NCBI GenBank assembly: GCA_965644315.1
Contig: CBFFRQ010000042.1
Coordinates: 496,001 to 560,000 of the forward strand
Direction of reading: 5' to 3'
Length of the DNA stretch: 64,000 nucleotides
Source: Caecitellus pseudoparvulus
Lineage: Eukaryota; Bigyra: Bicosoecida
In this document: in pieces, positions 11,501-22,848 of the stretch
Layout: the number at the start of each line of letters is the position of its first letter
Numbering within the stretch: the stretch's first letter is position 1
Translations under genes and position numbers: made by a program
Notes under the pieces: model-generated
Seen by the model: only the letters and a program-made list of their open reading frames with translations
What the model was told of the DNA's origin: nothing
The model's database searches: none

Positions 11501-11909
11501 AGGCATTCCCCTCACTGCGACAAGCGAAGCCCTTTACCATCACCTTGTTGCCTTTCACGACGCTGTGGCGCCCCTAGTGATCAGCCTGTTAGCTGAGCCA
11601 CCTGCCACCTCTGGCCTGCCCGTGCCAGCGTCCCCTTTGTGGGGTACCCTGCAAGGCCAGGTTGCACAGCAGCTGGTGCGGTATGCCTCGCCGGCGGTAC
11701 ACGCATCTGCACCCCAGGGTACCGCTGCCTACTTGCAAGTAACGCCTTGGGAGACATACAGCCGGGTGGTGGAGGCTGCATCGTCCGTGGCTCGCGGCGC
11801 TGCGGGGATGGAGGCATTCGCAGCTCTGCCGAGTCCTGGCGAGCAACCACCTGAAGAAGCACCATCTGGAGAGACGAAGGATGTCAGTCGTGTTTTGACG
11901 TTTCTGTAG
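8543..11909 (+). CDS. Importin-beta family nuclear transport receptor (transportin-3/importin-13 type)
   Basis: Two exons, 8543-8767 and 8853-11909, joined in phase 0 across an 85-nt intron, give about 1093 residues. The N-terminus has the importin-beta/XPO1 layout: a first helix pair (VHHLWNATQSANASVQRES), a short domain ending FLIANSLLTKTRRDWAQL, where the intron falls, then continuous HEAT-type helices to the C-terminus (VSRVLTFL). This arrangement, the length (usual 920-1100) and the absence of an acidic Ran-loop signature obvious to me point to the TNPO3/MOS14/Mtr10 branch, which imports SR splicing factors. The branch is less sure than the family. It would act with RanGTP at the nuclear pore and is functionally related to, but not neighbouring, the importin alpha gene at 17001-19110. 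The gene converges with the small minus-strand gene, with only 27 nt between stop codons. Confidence 0.8.
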
Positions 11910-11931
11910 CTCGCTGTGGAGTCGCTGCGAT

Positions 11932-11937
11932 TGCATT
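11932..11937 (-). terminator. Putative poly(A) signal AATGCA overlapping the stop codon
   Basis: On the minus strand the last base of the TGA stop (11937) is the first base of AATGCA, giving tgAATGCA. Confidence 0.4.
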
Positions 11938-12335
11938 CATCCAGCTCTGCGAGGTCGGAGCTTGGACACAGACTTGATCACCTCCAACTCGTCCATGGCT
12001 GCACTGACACGGAAGACGGTCAAGAAGTAGCCCTTCTCGTTGCAGCACTTGAAGGTATACTGGTCTGCCTCCCCATGTTCCGCTGCTCCCTGGTGAATGC
12101 TCCAGTCTGGCCCGAAGCCTGCAGGGACGGTCAACGTCCGAACGGCCTCGAGAAGAGTGGGGTCGGTTGTCGATTCGCCCACTGCGCCCCTCGCTGCGCA
12201 CCTTGCCTCGGCGATGACCCTCTCCTCTTCATCGCTGCTGCTCGCTTGGTCTGCCCCTTGTTGCGTGGGCTGGCCCACACTCTGTGTCTCTGCAGGAGGG
12301 CGAGCATCAGTTGCTGAAGGTGACGTGATGGGCAC
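11937..12335 (-). CDS. Small protein of unknown function (132 aa)
   Basis: Single open frame of 132 codons. The first ~60 residues are Ser/Thr/Gln/Glu-rich and probably disordered (SSSDEEERVIAEAR). The second half looks folded: LLEAVRTLTVPAGFGPDWSIHQ, a YTFKCCNEKGYFLTVFRVS beta-type stretch, then a helix MDELEVIKSVSKL and a basic end (LRPRRAG). I do not recognise it. It could also be the last exon of a longer gene with upstream exons in 12336-12975, though no convincing upstream exon was found. It converges tightly with the transportin gene. Confidence 0.5.
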   Translation of the reverse strand: MPITSPSATDARPPAETQSVGQPTQQGADQASSSDEEERVIAEARCAARGAVGESTTDPTLLEAVRTLTVPAGFGPDWSIHQGAAEHGEADQYTFKCCNEKGYFLTVFRVSAAMDELEVIKSVSKLRPRRAG

Positions 12336-12975
12336 CTCGAGGCCAGGCTAGTGCGAGGTGGCAGCTGCGCGCAATGCATCACGAACCAGAGGGTTGAGAA
12401 GCAGAGGACCCCATTCTCATACGCCCGGCCTATCGGGGCCAAGAGCCTTCTTGCGCACAGTCTGCGCTTGGCGTGGTGTGGGGCGACGGCTGCGCGACGA
12501 GCTAGATGCTCTTGAAGAAAGCATGCGGAGCGCCCACTGCACTAAAGAGTTAGAGAGTGGAGAGAGATGGGGGCGATTAAGCTAGCTCAGCTTGCTCGCT
12601 CTGTTTTGTGTGCGTGGCCTCTGTTGACAGGGGCCCCCCTCCTCGCAGCCGCAGCCAAGGTAGCGTTTCGGGTCTGAGTTGTGGTTTGCAGCTGCTGAAA
12701 CGCCTGGTGCGACGAAGCCGCATTCAGAGCTGCACAGCAAAATTGCCAAACAAACGCCACGGGGGATGAGTATGTAGCTTTCTTCCTCCCGGGTATCGCT
12801 GCACGTCACGTTTCTCTGCTGTGGCCAAGGCCAACCCCTTGCGGAATTCGCCAGTGCATTGTACGTGGCCTGGCACGACGTCCACGCTCGGCGCCAAGAG
12901 GCTGTGAGAAAAAGCAAAACAGCCCCAATCTTCCCACATTGCACCCATATTTCGTGCCTGTGCAGCTGTCAAGAC
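12336..12975. other. Intergenic region between divergent genes
   Basis: 640 nt between the starts of the small minus-strand gene and the 5'-nucleotidase gene. No supported coding exon. It holds two GAAACGC heptamers in opposite orientation (12663-12669 minus, 12697-12703 plus) and presumably both promoters; no TATA box is obvious. Confidence 0.5.
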
Positions 12976-14290
12976 ATGGAGGCAATCGCCGTTGCTGCGG
13001 GACTCAGCGCCGCCGTGGTTGTGGCTCTGCGCAAACGCCTTGCGTGGAGTGGCGTGAGAGCAGCACAGGTGAGCTGCCTGCCCCTCCCCTCCTGCCACGA
13101 CCTGCCAGCTCAGCCCAGCATGGAAGTACACATCAACCTGCATTCCCACGTTCGCCCCCAGCTTGCATCCGGCCTCGTCATCCCTCGCCCCAAGGAGTTT
13201 GCTCGAAAACGCAATGCTGTGAGAGGCCGGCCCACGTGCACCGAGCCCCTGGCACGACAGCTGAGCCTTGGCCTCGCCATTTCTTGTCACAGTTGATCAG
13301 CGGTGGAATCGACAAGATCCAAATCGCCACTGACTTTGACAGGACCCTGACAGCGTACCACGCCCCAGATGGTGCGCCTGCGCACGCAGGAGCCTGACTT
13401 GGCCGGTGTCGCGGCACGACCAGGTGCGCTTCTTTGCGCCGTTCACAGGAAGCCGTGGCATGAGCTGCCATGGCGTGATTGAGTCTGCGCCACACTTGAC
13501 GCCGGAGTACAAGGCGGCGGCCGCGGCCCTGTTCGACAAGTACTTCCCCATCGAGACGTCCGCCAACCTCACCAAGCAGCAGAAAACGCCTCTCATGTAC
13601 GAATGGTACCACCAAGGCCACGATCTCCTCATCCAACAAGGCTTCCGCAGGGAACATGTGGAATCTGCAGTCACACATGCCGTGCAGCGAGCTGCAGTCC
13701 AGCTGCGAGCCGGCATGCCTGCAATCTTGACTCTGGCAGCAACGCACCAGGTGCCCACGCTCGTCTTCAGCGCAGGCATCGGCAATGTGCTCACTCGCAT
13801 CATCTCTAAGTTGCACAAACCCCTGGATTTGCACCATAGCTGGGTCGTGAGCAATTTCATGAACTTCCGCGAAGACGGCTCGTTGGAGGACTTCACTGAG
13901 CCGCTCATCCACATGTTCAACAAGAACACAGAACACGTTCCCGACGCATACAAGGAAGCAGTGAAGCAGCGCCCGCATGTGCTGCTCATGGGCGACAGCC
14001 TTGGGGATGTCACCATGGCTGACGGGCAGCCAGTGGAACCCGACATCATCCTCCGCATCGGCTTCTTGAACGCGCAGGAGAAGGAGCTGTTGCCGCTGTA
14101 TGAAGCTGCGTTTGACGTGGTCGTGCTGCGAGATGGCCCAGCGGACGTCGCCCTTGACATCCTTGAGAAAGCTGTCGCAGTGCAGCACGGGGGCAGCTCA
14201 ACCTCGGCCCCCGTCGGCGGGGCTCGAGTGCCATCCGCAGCGTCACTGGCGGGCTCTGCGCCCCCCCAGGCAGCAGACCTGCCCGTCTGA
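12976..14290 (+). CDS. Pyrimidine-specific cytosolic 5'-nucleotidase (UMPH-1/NT5C3 type)
   Basis: HAD-superfamily phosphatase that dephosphorylates UMP and CMP. Four exons (12976-13068, 13162-13218, 13293-13371, 13449-14290) give about 356 residues. HAD motif I is DFDRTL at residues 64-69 (D64 nucleophile, D66), motif II is around LVFSAGIGNVL, and motif IV is GDSLGD near residue 257, all in the order and spacing of the NT5C3 family. The exon 3-4 junction recreates DGSRGMSCHG, as expected for the family. The N-terminal ~30 residues include a hydrophobic stretch (GLSAAVVVAL), so the protein could be membrane-anchored or targeted. The last ~35 residues are Ala/Ser/Pro-rich and not conserved. The stop lies 21 nt from the stop of the convergent CARM1-like gene. 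Confidence 0.9.
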
Positions 14291-14302
14291 GCGAATGGTG
14301 AC

Positions 14303-14310
14303 AATGCATT
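14303..14310. terminator. Palindromic AATGCATT between two convergent genes
   Basis: Lies 12 nt after the nucleotidase stop and 1 nt after the CARM1-like stop. Because it is a perfect palindrome, it reads AATGCA on both strands and could serve as poly(A) signal for both transcripts. Confidence 0.45.
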
Positions 14311-14311
14311 C

Positions 14312-15481
14312 TCAGCTCCCTGTGCCAGCGGCCTCCCCGACGTTGTCGTACGTGTACGCGGTGTCCCCCGTCTGCAGGTAGTGGTACTGCTGGTCCTGCA
14401 GGTTCATCTTCTGCTCAGACACGAACGTAGTGCCTGCCAGCTCCAGCCGCAGTGTGACTGCATAGCTGTACTTCTCGTGGGCCACCATGTCCAGGACGCC
14501 CTTGATCTCCTGGGTCTTGTTCACGGCCAAGGGCTCACGCAGCATGAGGCGGCACTGGTACCAGTGAGTACCTGGCGCGGACGGCCCGGTGTCCAAACGC
14601 ACGTGGGCGTCGGTGCCCAGGAAGTCCACATCAAACCAGCACGCCAGGCCGTGGCACAGCGCTGTCTTGGTGGCATGGAAGGACAGGGGAATCGTCACTC
14701 GTGAGAGGGACTCAGGCTCATCCTGCTCAAAGTCCACCAGGTGGGACACGGTGGTGTCTGCGATGAGGATGCTGGGGTCAAAGTACCCCACGACAGGCTG
14801 GGCGAAGTGGTCATTCAGCGCCGCATCCTTCAAGGGTGTCAAGTCCAGTCCATAGAAGTCCTGCGTATCCCAGAACACCATCTTCTGCTCCTGCTCAGCA
14901 TACAGCGCTGCATCGGTGTACGGTGCGCAGTAGATGGTGCCACGCCCGGGGAACATCTTGCCGCCGGGACGCATGAAGCGCTGCCGAGCCACCATGAAGC
15001 TCTGAAGCATCTGCTCGTGCACGAGCAGGAACCCCATGGGCTCAGAGATGATGATGTCCACTGGCTCGGGGATGGTGATCTCCTCCACGGCGCCCTTGAT
15101 CACCTCGATGCGGTCCGAGCCGTACCCGTTGGCCTCTAGCAGTGCTCGAGCACGCTCAGCCATGCCTGATGCCTCCACCGCGTACACCTTGCGGGCACCT
15201 GCTTGAATGGCAAAGAATGCTAGAATGCCACTGCCAGTGCCTACGTCCATCACCACTGCCCCCGAGAAGTCTGAAGGGTTGTCCATGATAGCCTGCCTGT
15301 ACGTCCCCGTGCGCACAGTGTCCTGCAGCATGTTCTGCTGGTGCACCAGCAGACCATAGTACCTGAAGAAGGGGTGGTCCTTGTGCACCTTGCTGTCAGC
15401 GGTCTCGGGCGCGTCAATGATGGTGCCACCGCCTTCAGTTGGGGCTGCCGGCGGCGCGACGCCTGCGGGCTCTGCAGCCAT
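14312..15481 (-). CDS. Type I protein arginine methyltransferase, CARM1/PRMT4-like
   Basis: Transfers methyl groups from S-adenosylmethionine to arginines of histone H3 and RNA-processing proteins. Single exon, 389 residues. SAM-binding motif I VMDVGTGSGIL at residues 77-87, post-I AVEAS (101-105), double-E loop SEPMGFLLVHE (E147, E156) and THW loop at 305-307 are all present, so it should be active. VHQQNMLQDTVRTGTY preceding the core, and the C-terminal barrel with GLACWFDVDFLG, are closer to CARM1/PRMT4 than to PRMT1. It lacks the N-terminal PH-like extension of animal CARM1. The gene is divergent from a Friend-of-PRMT1-like gene across 549 nt. Confidence 0.9.
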   Translation of the reverse strand: MAAEPAGVAPPAAPTEGGGTIIDAPETADSKVHKDHPFFRYYGLLVHQQNMLQDTVRTGTYRQAIMDNPSDFSGAVVMDVGTGSGILAFFAIQAGARKVYAVEASGMAERARALLEANGYGSDRIEVIKGAVEEITIPEPVDIIISEPMGFLLVHEQMLQSFMVARQRFMRPGGKMFPGRGTIYCAPYTDAALYAEQEQKMVFWDTQDFYGLDLTPLKDAALNDHFAQPVVGYFDPSILIADTTVSHLVDFEQDEPESLSRVTIPLSFHATKTALCHGLACWFDVDFLGTDAHVRLDTGPSAPGTHWYQCRLMLREPLAVNKTQEIKGVLDMVAHEKYSYAVTLRLELAGTTFVSEQKMNLQDQQYHYLQTGDTAYTYDNVGEAAGTGS

Positions 15482-16030
15482 GCTTTCTTGGTTGCTGCTG
15501 ACAACTCCTGGCAGTGCAGCTGCGACAGCACGCTCCCTCGAACGTGCAGCGACGAGAAAAGCGAGCCCGACAGCGGGGTTGCAAGCGGGACCCTCCGTTG
15601 TTTGGATGCCTCACGCCTGGAGGCAGCGAGGCAGTGTGCGGATTTTGCTGGTGCAGGCACCACTCGGCACTGCAGCACTCGGCTCGTCAACCAGGACACT
15701 CAGTTGGAGTAGATGTAGGGTTGTGGTGTTTTGACCGTGCGCGTGGAGTGATTTAGTGCGCATGCTGGCAACGTTAGCGGCAGGATCGGTCCGCCCTTGG
15801 AAGCATGCAAAACGGACATTGCAGCAGAGCTCTCCACCTGTGCCACGTCGGCGGCACCCCCCCCCCCGAACCGCGGCCCTCGACCCGCATGGCACTACCC
15901 TCACACTAAAACATGCCTGCAACTCGCATCCCTACCACCCGCACCCTATTCAGCCGCCGGAAAGCCCAAGCTCAAGCATCGCGCGGCAGCGGATTTTGAG
16001 CTCACCTACCTCCTCAATTCCTCCCACACC
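15482..16030. promoter_or_regulatory. Bidirectional intergenic region between PRMT4-like and FoP-like genes
   Basis: 549 nt separate the two divergent starts. It includes a C-run (about 15859-15870) and an open frame in phase with the FoP-like gene (from an ATG at 15797) that looks non-coding by composition. It is inferred to hold both promoters; no specific element is recognised. Confidence 0.4.
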
Positions 16031-16746
16031 ATGGCCACCCGCCGCGTCGCCATGGTCGCGCCACGCACTGGTCGCCTGAGCCTTTCAGACCGCTTTGCTC
16101 TCATCCGCCAGCAAGCCATGGTTCAGGGCGGGGCGGCAGGGACCAGCTTGCGTGTTGGCGTGTCCACTGGCGCCGCCAAGCAACAGCAGCGCTCCGACCC
16201 GGGAGCCGCCAACCGTGCCGGGCGCGCCGCTGCCGCAGCCGTTACTGCCAAGGCCAAGCGCCAGGCAAAGCAGGAAGCCAACCGTGGCAAGAAGGGCTCC
16301 ATCGCAGCCGCTGTGAAGCCGACCAAGAAGGCTGCTGCTGCCGCACGCAAGGCTGCTGCAGAGGCAGAGGCCAAGAGTGGCAAGAAGTCCAGGAGTGTGA
16401 AGGCTGAGACGAAGCCCGGGAAGGCTGCCAAGGCCAAGGCCACCAAGGCCAAGGCAGCTGAGAAGAAAGAGAAGCCCAAGCCCAAGACCCAGGAGGAAAT
16501 GGATTTCGAAATCGCCATGTACCAACACAAGGGTGAGCGCAGACTCGCCCAAGCCGTGCCCACTGCCGTGGAGCAAACACTCCCCCCTCTCTCACAGCTG
16601 GCCGTGGGCCCGACCCCAACAAGGCGAAGATGGACGACGAACTGGCTGCTTACCGCAAGAAGGCAGCTGCTGAGTCCCAGGCAGCAGCGGCACCCGAGCC
16701 TTCCGCGGCTCCTGCGCCGTCTGACGAGGCAACTCAGCCCGAGTGA
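16031..16746 (+). CDS. Friend-of-PRMT1 / Chtop-like protein
   Basis: Two exons, 16031-16532 and 16598-16746, joined inside a GCT codon, give 216 residues. The N-terminus carries a short conserved-looking block GRLSLSDRFALIRQQ (about residues 14-28), like the start of Chtop/FoP and related mRNA-export adaptors. The middle is a long Lys/Ala-rich basic region, and the C-terminus has MDDELAAYRKK after a GRGPDPNK link, matching the C-terminal duplication (FoP) motif (DxxLdxYm/r). FoP proteins bind PRMTs and the TREX mRNA export complex. The neighbouring divergent gene is a PRMT, which supports the reading. Assignment rests on short motifs, and the basic middle alone would fit many nucleic-acid-binding proteins. 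AATGCA follows at 16787. Confidence 0.65.
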
Positions 16747-16786
16747 TATAGCATCGCGGGCCTATGCCTTGCCCTGCCCGACGAAA

Positions 16787-16792
16787 AATGCA
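16787..16792 (+). terminator. Putative poly(A) signal AATGCA
   Basis: AATGCA begins 41 nt after the TGA at 16744-16746. Confidence 0.45.
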
Positions 16793-17000
16793 GAACCGCT
16801 TCCTGACACCCTTGCATTGTTACGGGGGCCAGGGGCCGCGCAGCCACCCCGCAGGCGGAGTGGGTGCTACTGTTGGCTGCAAGCAGCCGCGGGCATGAGG
16901 TCCCCCTGTGGGAGCTGCAGTGCTGGCCAGGCACTGGGGCTCCCATGGAACCACATGCCTCACTAACGCGAAACACATGAGACATTTTTGGCTTTGGTCA

Positions 17001-17270
17001 CTACTGTGGCCCTGGCTGCAATCCACCTTGCTGCCCGAGCAAACCGCCCTGCTGGCCCAGCAAACCGCCTCCTTGCTGGCCCATCATCAAGCCGCCGCCC
17101 TGCAGCCCTCCACCAAGCAGGCCACCGCCTTGCAGGCCACCACCTTGCAGGCCACCACCTTGTTGGCCCATCAAGCCGCCGGAGACTTGGGGTCCAGAGC
17201 CCTGTGCCTGCAGTCCACCCATCTGTGGCTGTGCCACGCCCAGCCCACCCCCCAAACCGCCAAATGACAG
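17001..17270 (-). repeat. Degenerate Gly-Leu-Gln repeat tract in importin alpha
   Basis: Codes for imperfect units of 5-12 residues ([18 protein letters not shown]) in the last ~89 codons. Units are similar but not identical at the DNA level. Confidence 0.7.
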
Positions 17271-19110
17271 TGGCGCGCTTGGACCACTTGGGAAGGTGTA
17301 CTCGCCGCCGTCTGTGGTGGGGGCATCCTCCTCATCCTCGGACACCGCATCGTAGTAGGTCAGCAGCAAGTCCTTGGCCTTCATCACAATGTTCGTGTCG
17401 CTGTGGTGCTGCAGCGCCTCGAACTCGTCAGCCCCCCCGGCGGCTTCAATGGCCTCCACGTACGGGTTCTCATCCTGGCCCTGCTCGGCGCAGTAGTCAG
17501 CGCCGACACGCAGGATGTTCTCCAGAGACTCCAGCGACACAGTCACCACCCGTGCATCAGGGACATTCAGAAGCTTGACGAGGCCAGGGATGGCTCCGCT
17601 GGCGGCGATGGCCATGATGTGTTGGCGCGTTCCGCCATGGGTGGCGTTACAGATGCACCAGACACACTCTTTGCGGATCTCAAAGTCGTCCGCCGACATG
17701 CGGTGGATGATGGTCCCCAGCACGCCATGCATGACGACTGCTCCCACTTGGTCGGGGCTGCCAGCGGTGATGTTGGACAGCGCCCACGCCGCCTCCTTGC
17801 GGATCGAACGGCGAGTGGACTGCAGGAGCGTCGCCAGCTTTGGGACGGCCCCAGCGCTAACCACAGCCTGTGTCTGGCCGTCGTCGCCGGTGACGATGTT
17901 GCCAATCGTGCGCAGAGCGGGAGTCTGCACGCTCAGCGCATCGTACGCCATGAGGTCGACGAGGCGGCGCGTTACGCCTGCAGCCACGACAGCGTTCACC
18001 TTCTCGTTGCTGCCATCAGACAGGTAGGACAAGGCCCAGCAAGCGTCCGTCAAGACGTCCTTGTCATCCACTGTGAGCATTTGCGCCAGCATTGGGATGC
18101 AGTGGCGCAGCATTTGGAAGCTGGCAGGGGGCTTGCCGCGGCACATGTTGGAGAGGGCCCAAGTCCCGTTGCGCAGCAGGGACACGCGCTTGTGGGGGGT
18201 CATTACACTCAGCAAGGGAGTGAGGATGCCGCCGTCGAGGACCAGGTTTCGGAACTCCGGGCCATCGCCTGCAATGTTGCCCAGGGCCCAGATGGACTGC
18301 TCCTGCACGTCTGAATGCTCAGACATGATCAAGCTGATGAGGGGAGGGATGGCGCCAGCCTCCACAACGCTGCGCGTCTGGGTGGTGTTTCCGGATGCGA
18401 TGTTCGTCAAGGCCCAGGCAGACTCGAACTGTGGGAGGGGGGGGGGAGTGGCAGGCCGCGAGTGTGTGCAGCGTTGTCCAGGAAGCAGCATGAGGTGGGG
18501 GACGCACCTGCAGCTTGGGAGACGATGTTTCGCGCAGGAAGCGCACAAGAATCTGCACGATGCCAGCATCAATAAAGTCTTGGATGGGTGGGTCTTGCTC
18601 TGCGCGGAGGCACAGATGGCGAGTGCTATGGCGGTTGGCGTGGCCAGTCTGCCGCAGCGCGGCTGTCACAAACCGATGGAGAGGAGCTTCCTTGACAGTG
18701 AGACGGCAGACAGACGCAGCTCCATGCTCTGAGATGACATCTGAGCCAGCAGGCTGCGGACAGTCTGTGGGTCTTGCGCCATCTGGATCAGCGCCATCTG
18801 CTGCTCATGCTTCTTGGCTTGGTCTAGGGTAGGAACTGCTGGGGTAGCACCAGGTACGGCAGGCGGTGCCACAGCCAGGGAGCTGCTTTGCGTGCGGCGC
18901 TTGGCACGGGATTCCTCTCGCTTCTTCTTGCGGAGCTTGATGGTTGTCTGCTCGCGCCGCGCACGGCTGCTATCGAGGCTCAAAGACTGTGGAAAGCAAC
19001 GTCTCCACAGTGGCGCATCGAAGCTGCCTGCCGCAACAACGGGCAGCACGCACCGGCATGAGGTCCTTTGACCTCCGAGAGCTGAGATCATCGGGCTTTT
19101 CAGACGCCAT
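17001..19110 (-). CDS. Importin alpha with a glycine-leucine-rich C-terminal tail
   Basis: Adaptor that binds classical nuclear localisation signals and importin beta. Four exons on the minus strand (19110-19054, 18986-18674, 18599-18508, 18428-17001) give about 629 residues. The IBB domain is basic ([18 protein letters not shown], then RAKRR). It is followed by about ten ARM repeats with the W-x3-N series typical of NLS-binding sites ([47 protein letters not shown]), then an acidic EDEED segment. The family usually ends near residue 530. Here about 89 further residues (541-629) are almost only Gly, Leu and Gln in GGGLQ / GLLGQQ units. The intron before exon 4 has a long pyrimidine tract (G-run at 18433-18447 on the plus strand). 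The start ATG is chosen because it yields MASEKPDD with a clean GTGCGT donor. Confidence 0.93.
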
Positions 19111-19493
19111 GACTGCTTTCTGCCCGGGAGAGCCGCAAGGGAGTGCGTGGCAGCACTGCGGAACGTTTCGGCGCAGTGACACTGGCGCAGTCTGTCCAAG
19201 CAGTGCAAGCTATCAGCGCAGCGGGAAGCAGCAACAGTGCACATGAAATGTATGGGTTGAGATGTGGAAGTGTACCCAATGAGGAACAGCGCCCAGAGCT
19301 TGCTTTCTGCCTTGCGGGCCGCAGGCCCCCCCTCAGTTGGCACTCTGGCTCCGCAGACACAGGCGTTGCTTCAGTGCAGGGTTTTCCAAATCTCACCCGC
19401 TCTCGAAGCACGCTCGCCAGCCTGACAAGGGTAACCATAAGGAGCACTTGCGTTGTCAGGTCGCCCCCGTTCATCTCTCGCTGCCGTGCCGCG
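19111..19493. promoter_or_regulatory. Bidirectional intergenic region, importin alpha / IPP isomerase
   Basis: 383 nt between divergent starts. No recognisable element beyond its position; no supported coding exon. Confidence 0.35.
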
Positions 19494-20668
<1,175 letters not shown>

Positions 20669-20674
20669 ATTCAC

Positions 20675-22848
20675 CTACCGCTTGCTGGCCTTGCTGGCCT
20701 TGCTCCACGGGTTGTCAGCGACAGCTGCCTGGGCTGTGCCAGGCCGAGCCCGCTTGGACCCCCCGGTGCGAGGGGGCAGTGGCGCCAGAGGCGGGGCTGC
20801 AGGGGGGCCATCACACCCATCCAATTCATCCTCTTCTGCGAGGGTGGCCATGGGCTTCACAGGGCTGCTGCTCGTCAACGCTCGGCGTGCTGCGGTGGCT
20901 GACCCCGACCCGGGCCGCGAGCCTGTGGAGCTGGCGGCTGTGGCCCGCACAGGCTTCGCTGGAGACTTGAACAGGTTGGACGCGTGGGAAGGGTCAGCGG
21001 TGGCTTCAATGCCCAGCTTGCGGCACATCTGCCGGAAGGCTTTGTGAATGGCCCGGTGAATGGCTCGGTCTGTGGAACGCGGGGGTGTGCGGGGTGCAGG
21101 CCAAGGCAAGCGCAGAGGCGACTTAGGGGAACCTGACACGCACCTTGGCGACGGGAGTACACGCGGATGACGCGCTCTTCGTACTGCAGGGGGAGGAGGT
21201 AGGACACCTTGCGACTGTCAATGAGGAAAGACTCAGTATCCCCAGCGTTCTTGTAGAAGTTTGTCGTGCTCAGCGGAGACCGGTCCTTGTTCCCGTAGTT
21301 CAGCTTTAGATCGTGCACGATGACGTCGTCCTCGGTCAGAGACACGCTGGTTGGGTTGTTTGTCGTCACATCCACGGCCGTGAGCTTGCGCAGCTCCCTC
21401 GCCACCTCGGCTGGCACGATAGCTTCGTCCACAAAGCGGTACAGCCTTCGCCGGCGCAAGTCCTGCAAGATGCCCCGCGCAGCCTCCAAGCCGGGATCGG
21501 TAGAGTGCTGAATGTCCAAGACGATGGAGTCTGTCAACTTGCAGTACTCCTGGGGGCTCTGGATGGCCTTTGCAAGGCGCCCATCCCACACTGCGTTGGC
21601 CTCCACCATGGCGTCCGTGATCATGTACTCCACAGCTTTGCCAGCGCGGTGCAAATAGCAGTTCTTGAAGAGAGTGTATCGGGTATGGAACAACTCAAGC
21701 ACAGAGTACACTTCCTTGCAGTGGAAGCACAGGTCTCCTGCAGGGGAGGGGTCGGCCGTGAGGCGGCGCAACCCGCACGGCGGACTTGAAGGTCTTACCC
21801 TGCACAACACGGTTCTGAACCATAAGACGGCGGAAGTCAAAGGTAGACTTCAGCCCCATGAAGTATGTGTCACGCGCCAAGTAGTCGAACTTGTCGGTGT
21901 CGATGCTGTTCTTCCCTGCACAGGGAAACACCAGCGCTGCAAAGTCCAGGCATGCAAAGGATAGCGTTGCGGGCGTTGGCCGCTCACCGTTCGCCACAAT
22001 CTGATACAGAAAGTCGCGCTCCTCCGAGTGGCTTGCAGCGGAAGGCTTGGCAGCCATGATCATGTCTCGCACCATGCCCACGCCTTGCGTGTCCAAGACC
22101 TCTACGTTGTTGTCGTCAATGAGCCAGTCCAAGATGTCCAGGCCTGGGGCAGCAGGGAGGGAGCATATCAGCGGGGACACCATGTGAATGGAGGCTGTGA
22201 GCGCCAACTCACCCATGCCTTCATGGGAGAAGGACACTCCCGGAGCTACCCGTGGGATGAACTCATTGTCGAACACGTGGGAGTAAGGCCCGTGCCCGAG
22301 GTCGTGGCAAAGCCCGGCCACGCCAACTGCCGTCGCATCTCCACGCTCAAGACATAACTCGGGCTGGCGGGAGGCCAGGCTGTCCAGGAGTCGCGCCGAA
22401 AGGTGGTACACGCCTGCATGGGTGGATGGATAGCTGGAGAGTGCGGGGAGGTGCCGAGGAAAGCTTGCTCGGCAGGAGGTTACCCACCGACAGAGTGCTG
22501 GAAGCGGTCGTGTGTGGCGCCCGGGAAAATGTAGGAGGTCACACCAAGCTGCTTCAGCTCCCTCAGCCGCTGGAACTGGGGGGTGTCCACGAATGCCAGG
22601 ACATCTGCAGGCAGAGAATCTGCGCCATGCCAAGAAACACTGGCGCCCTGCACGCCCCGACGTACCTTCGGAAAGGCTAAAGAAGCCGTGAATAGGGTCG
22701 TTGTACAGCTTGCTTTTTCCACCGTACGTTGGGCTCCCTGCAGCAGTCGACAAAAGTGTCAGGCTCAGATTCAAACGTAGGTGGCGTTTGGCTGGCGTTT
22801 CGCACCGTCAGCCAGCGAGGCCATGCTTGACTGCGAAAAAGACATCAT
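20675..22848 (-). CDS. SAMHD1-like HD-domain dNTP triphosphohydrolase
   Basis: Predicted to hydrolyse dNTPs to nucleosides and triphosphate. Eight exons on the minus strand: 22848-22806, 22737-22666, 22604-22488, 22413-22213, 22143-21988, 21915-21799, 21737-21144 and 21069-20675. All junctions are phase 1, which supports the chain. About 564 residues from the first ATG; the in-frame ATG at 22824 would give 556. [50 protein letters not shown] (the HD metal ligands), [21 protein letters not shown] and FHTRYTLFK follow in SAMHD1 order. The N-terminal SAM domain of vertebrate SAMHD1 is absent. The last exon adds a Ser/Pro/Ala-rich tail with a basic end (SKASKASKR). Confidence 0.92.

Noticed and set aside
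12336-12975. Possible extra gene between the 132-aa protein and the nucleotidase
   Set aside because: Open frames here show no conserved pattern, no good splice pairs and unlikely composition.
22771-22774. Start of the SAMHD1-like gene at TTG 22774
   Set aside because: That frame begins inside intron 1; splicing from MASLAD at 22824 (GTGCGA donor) restores the frame.
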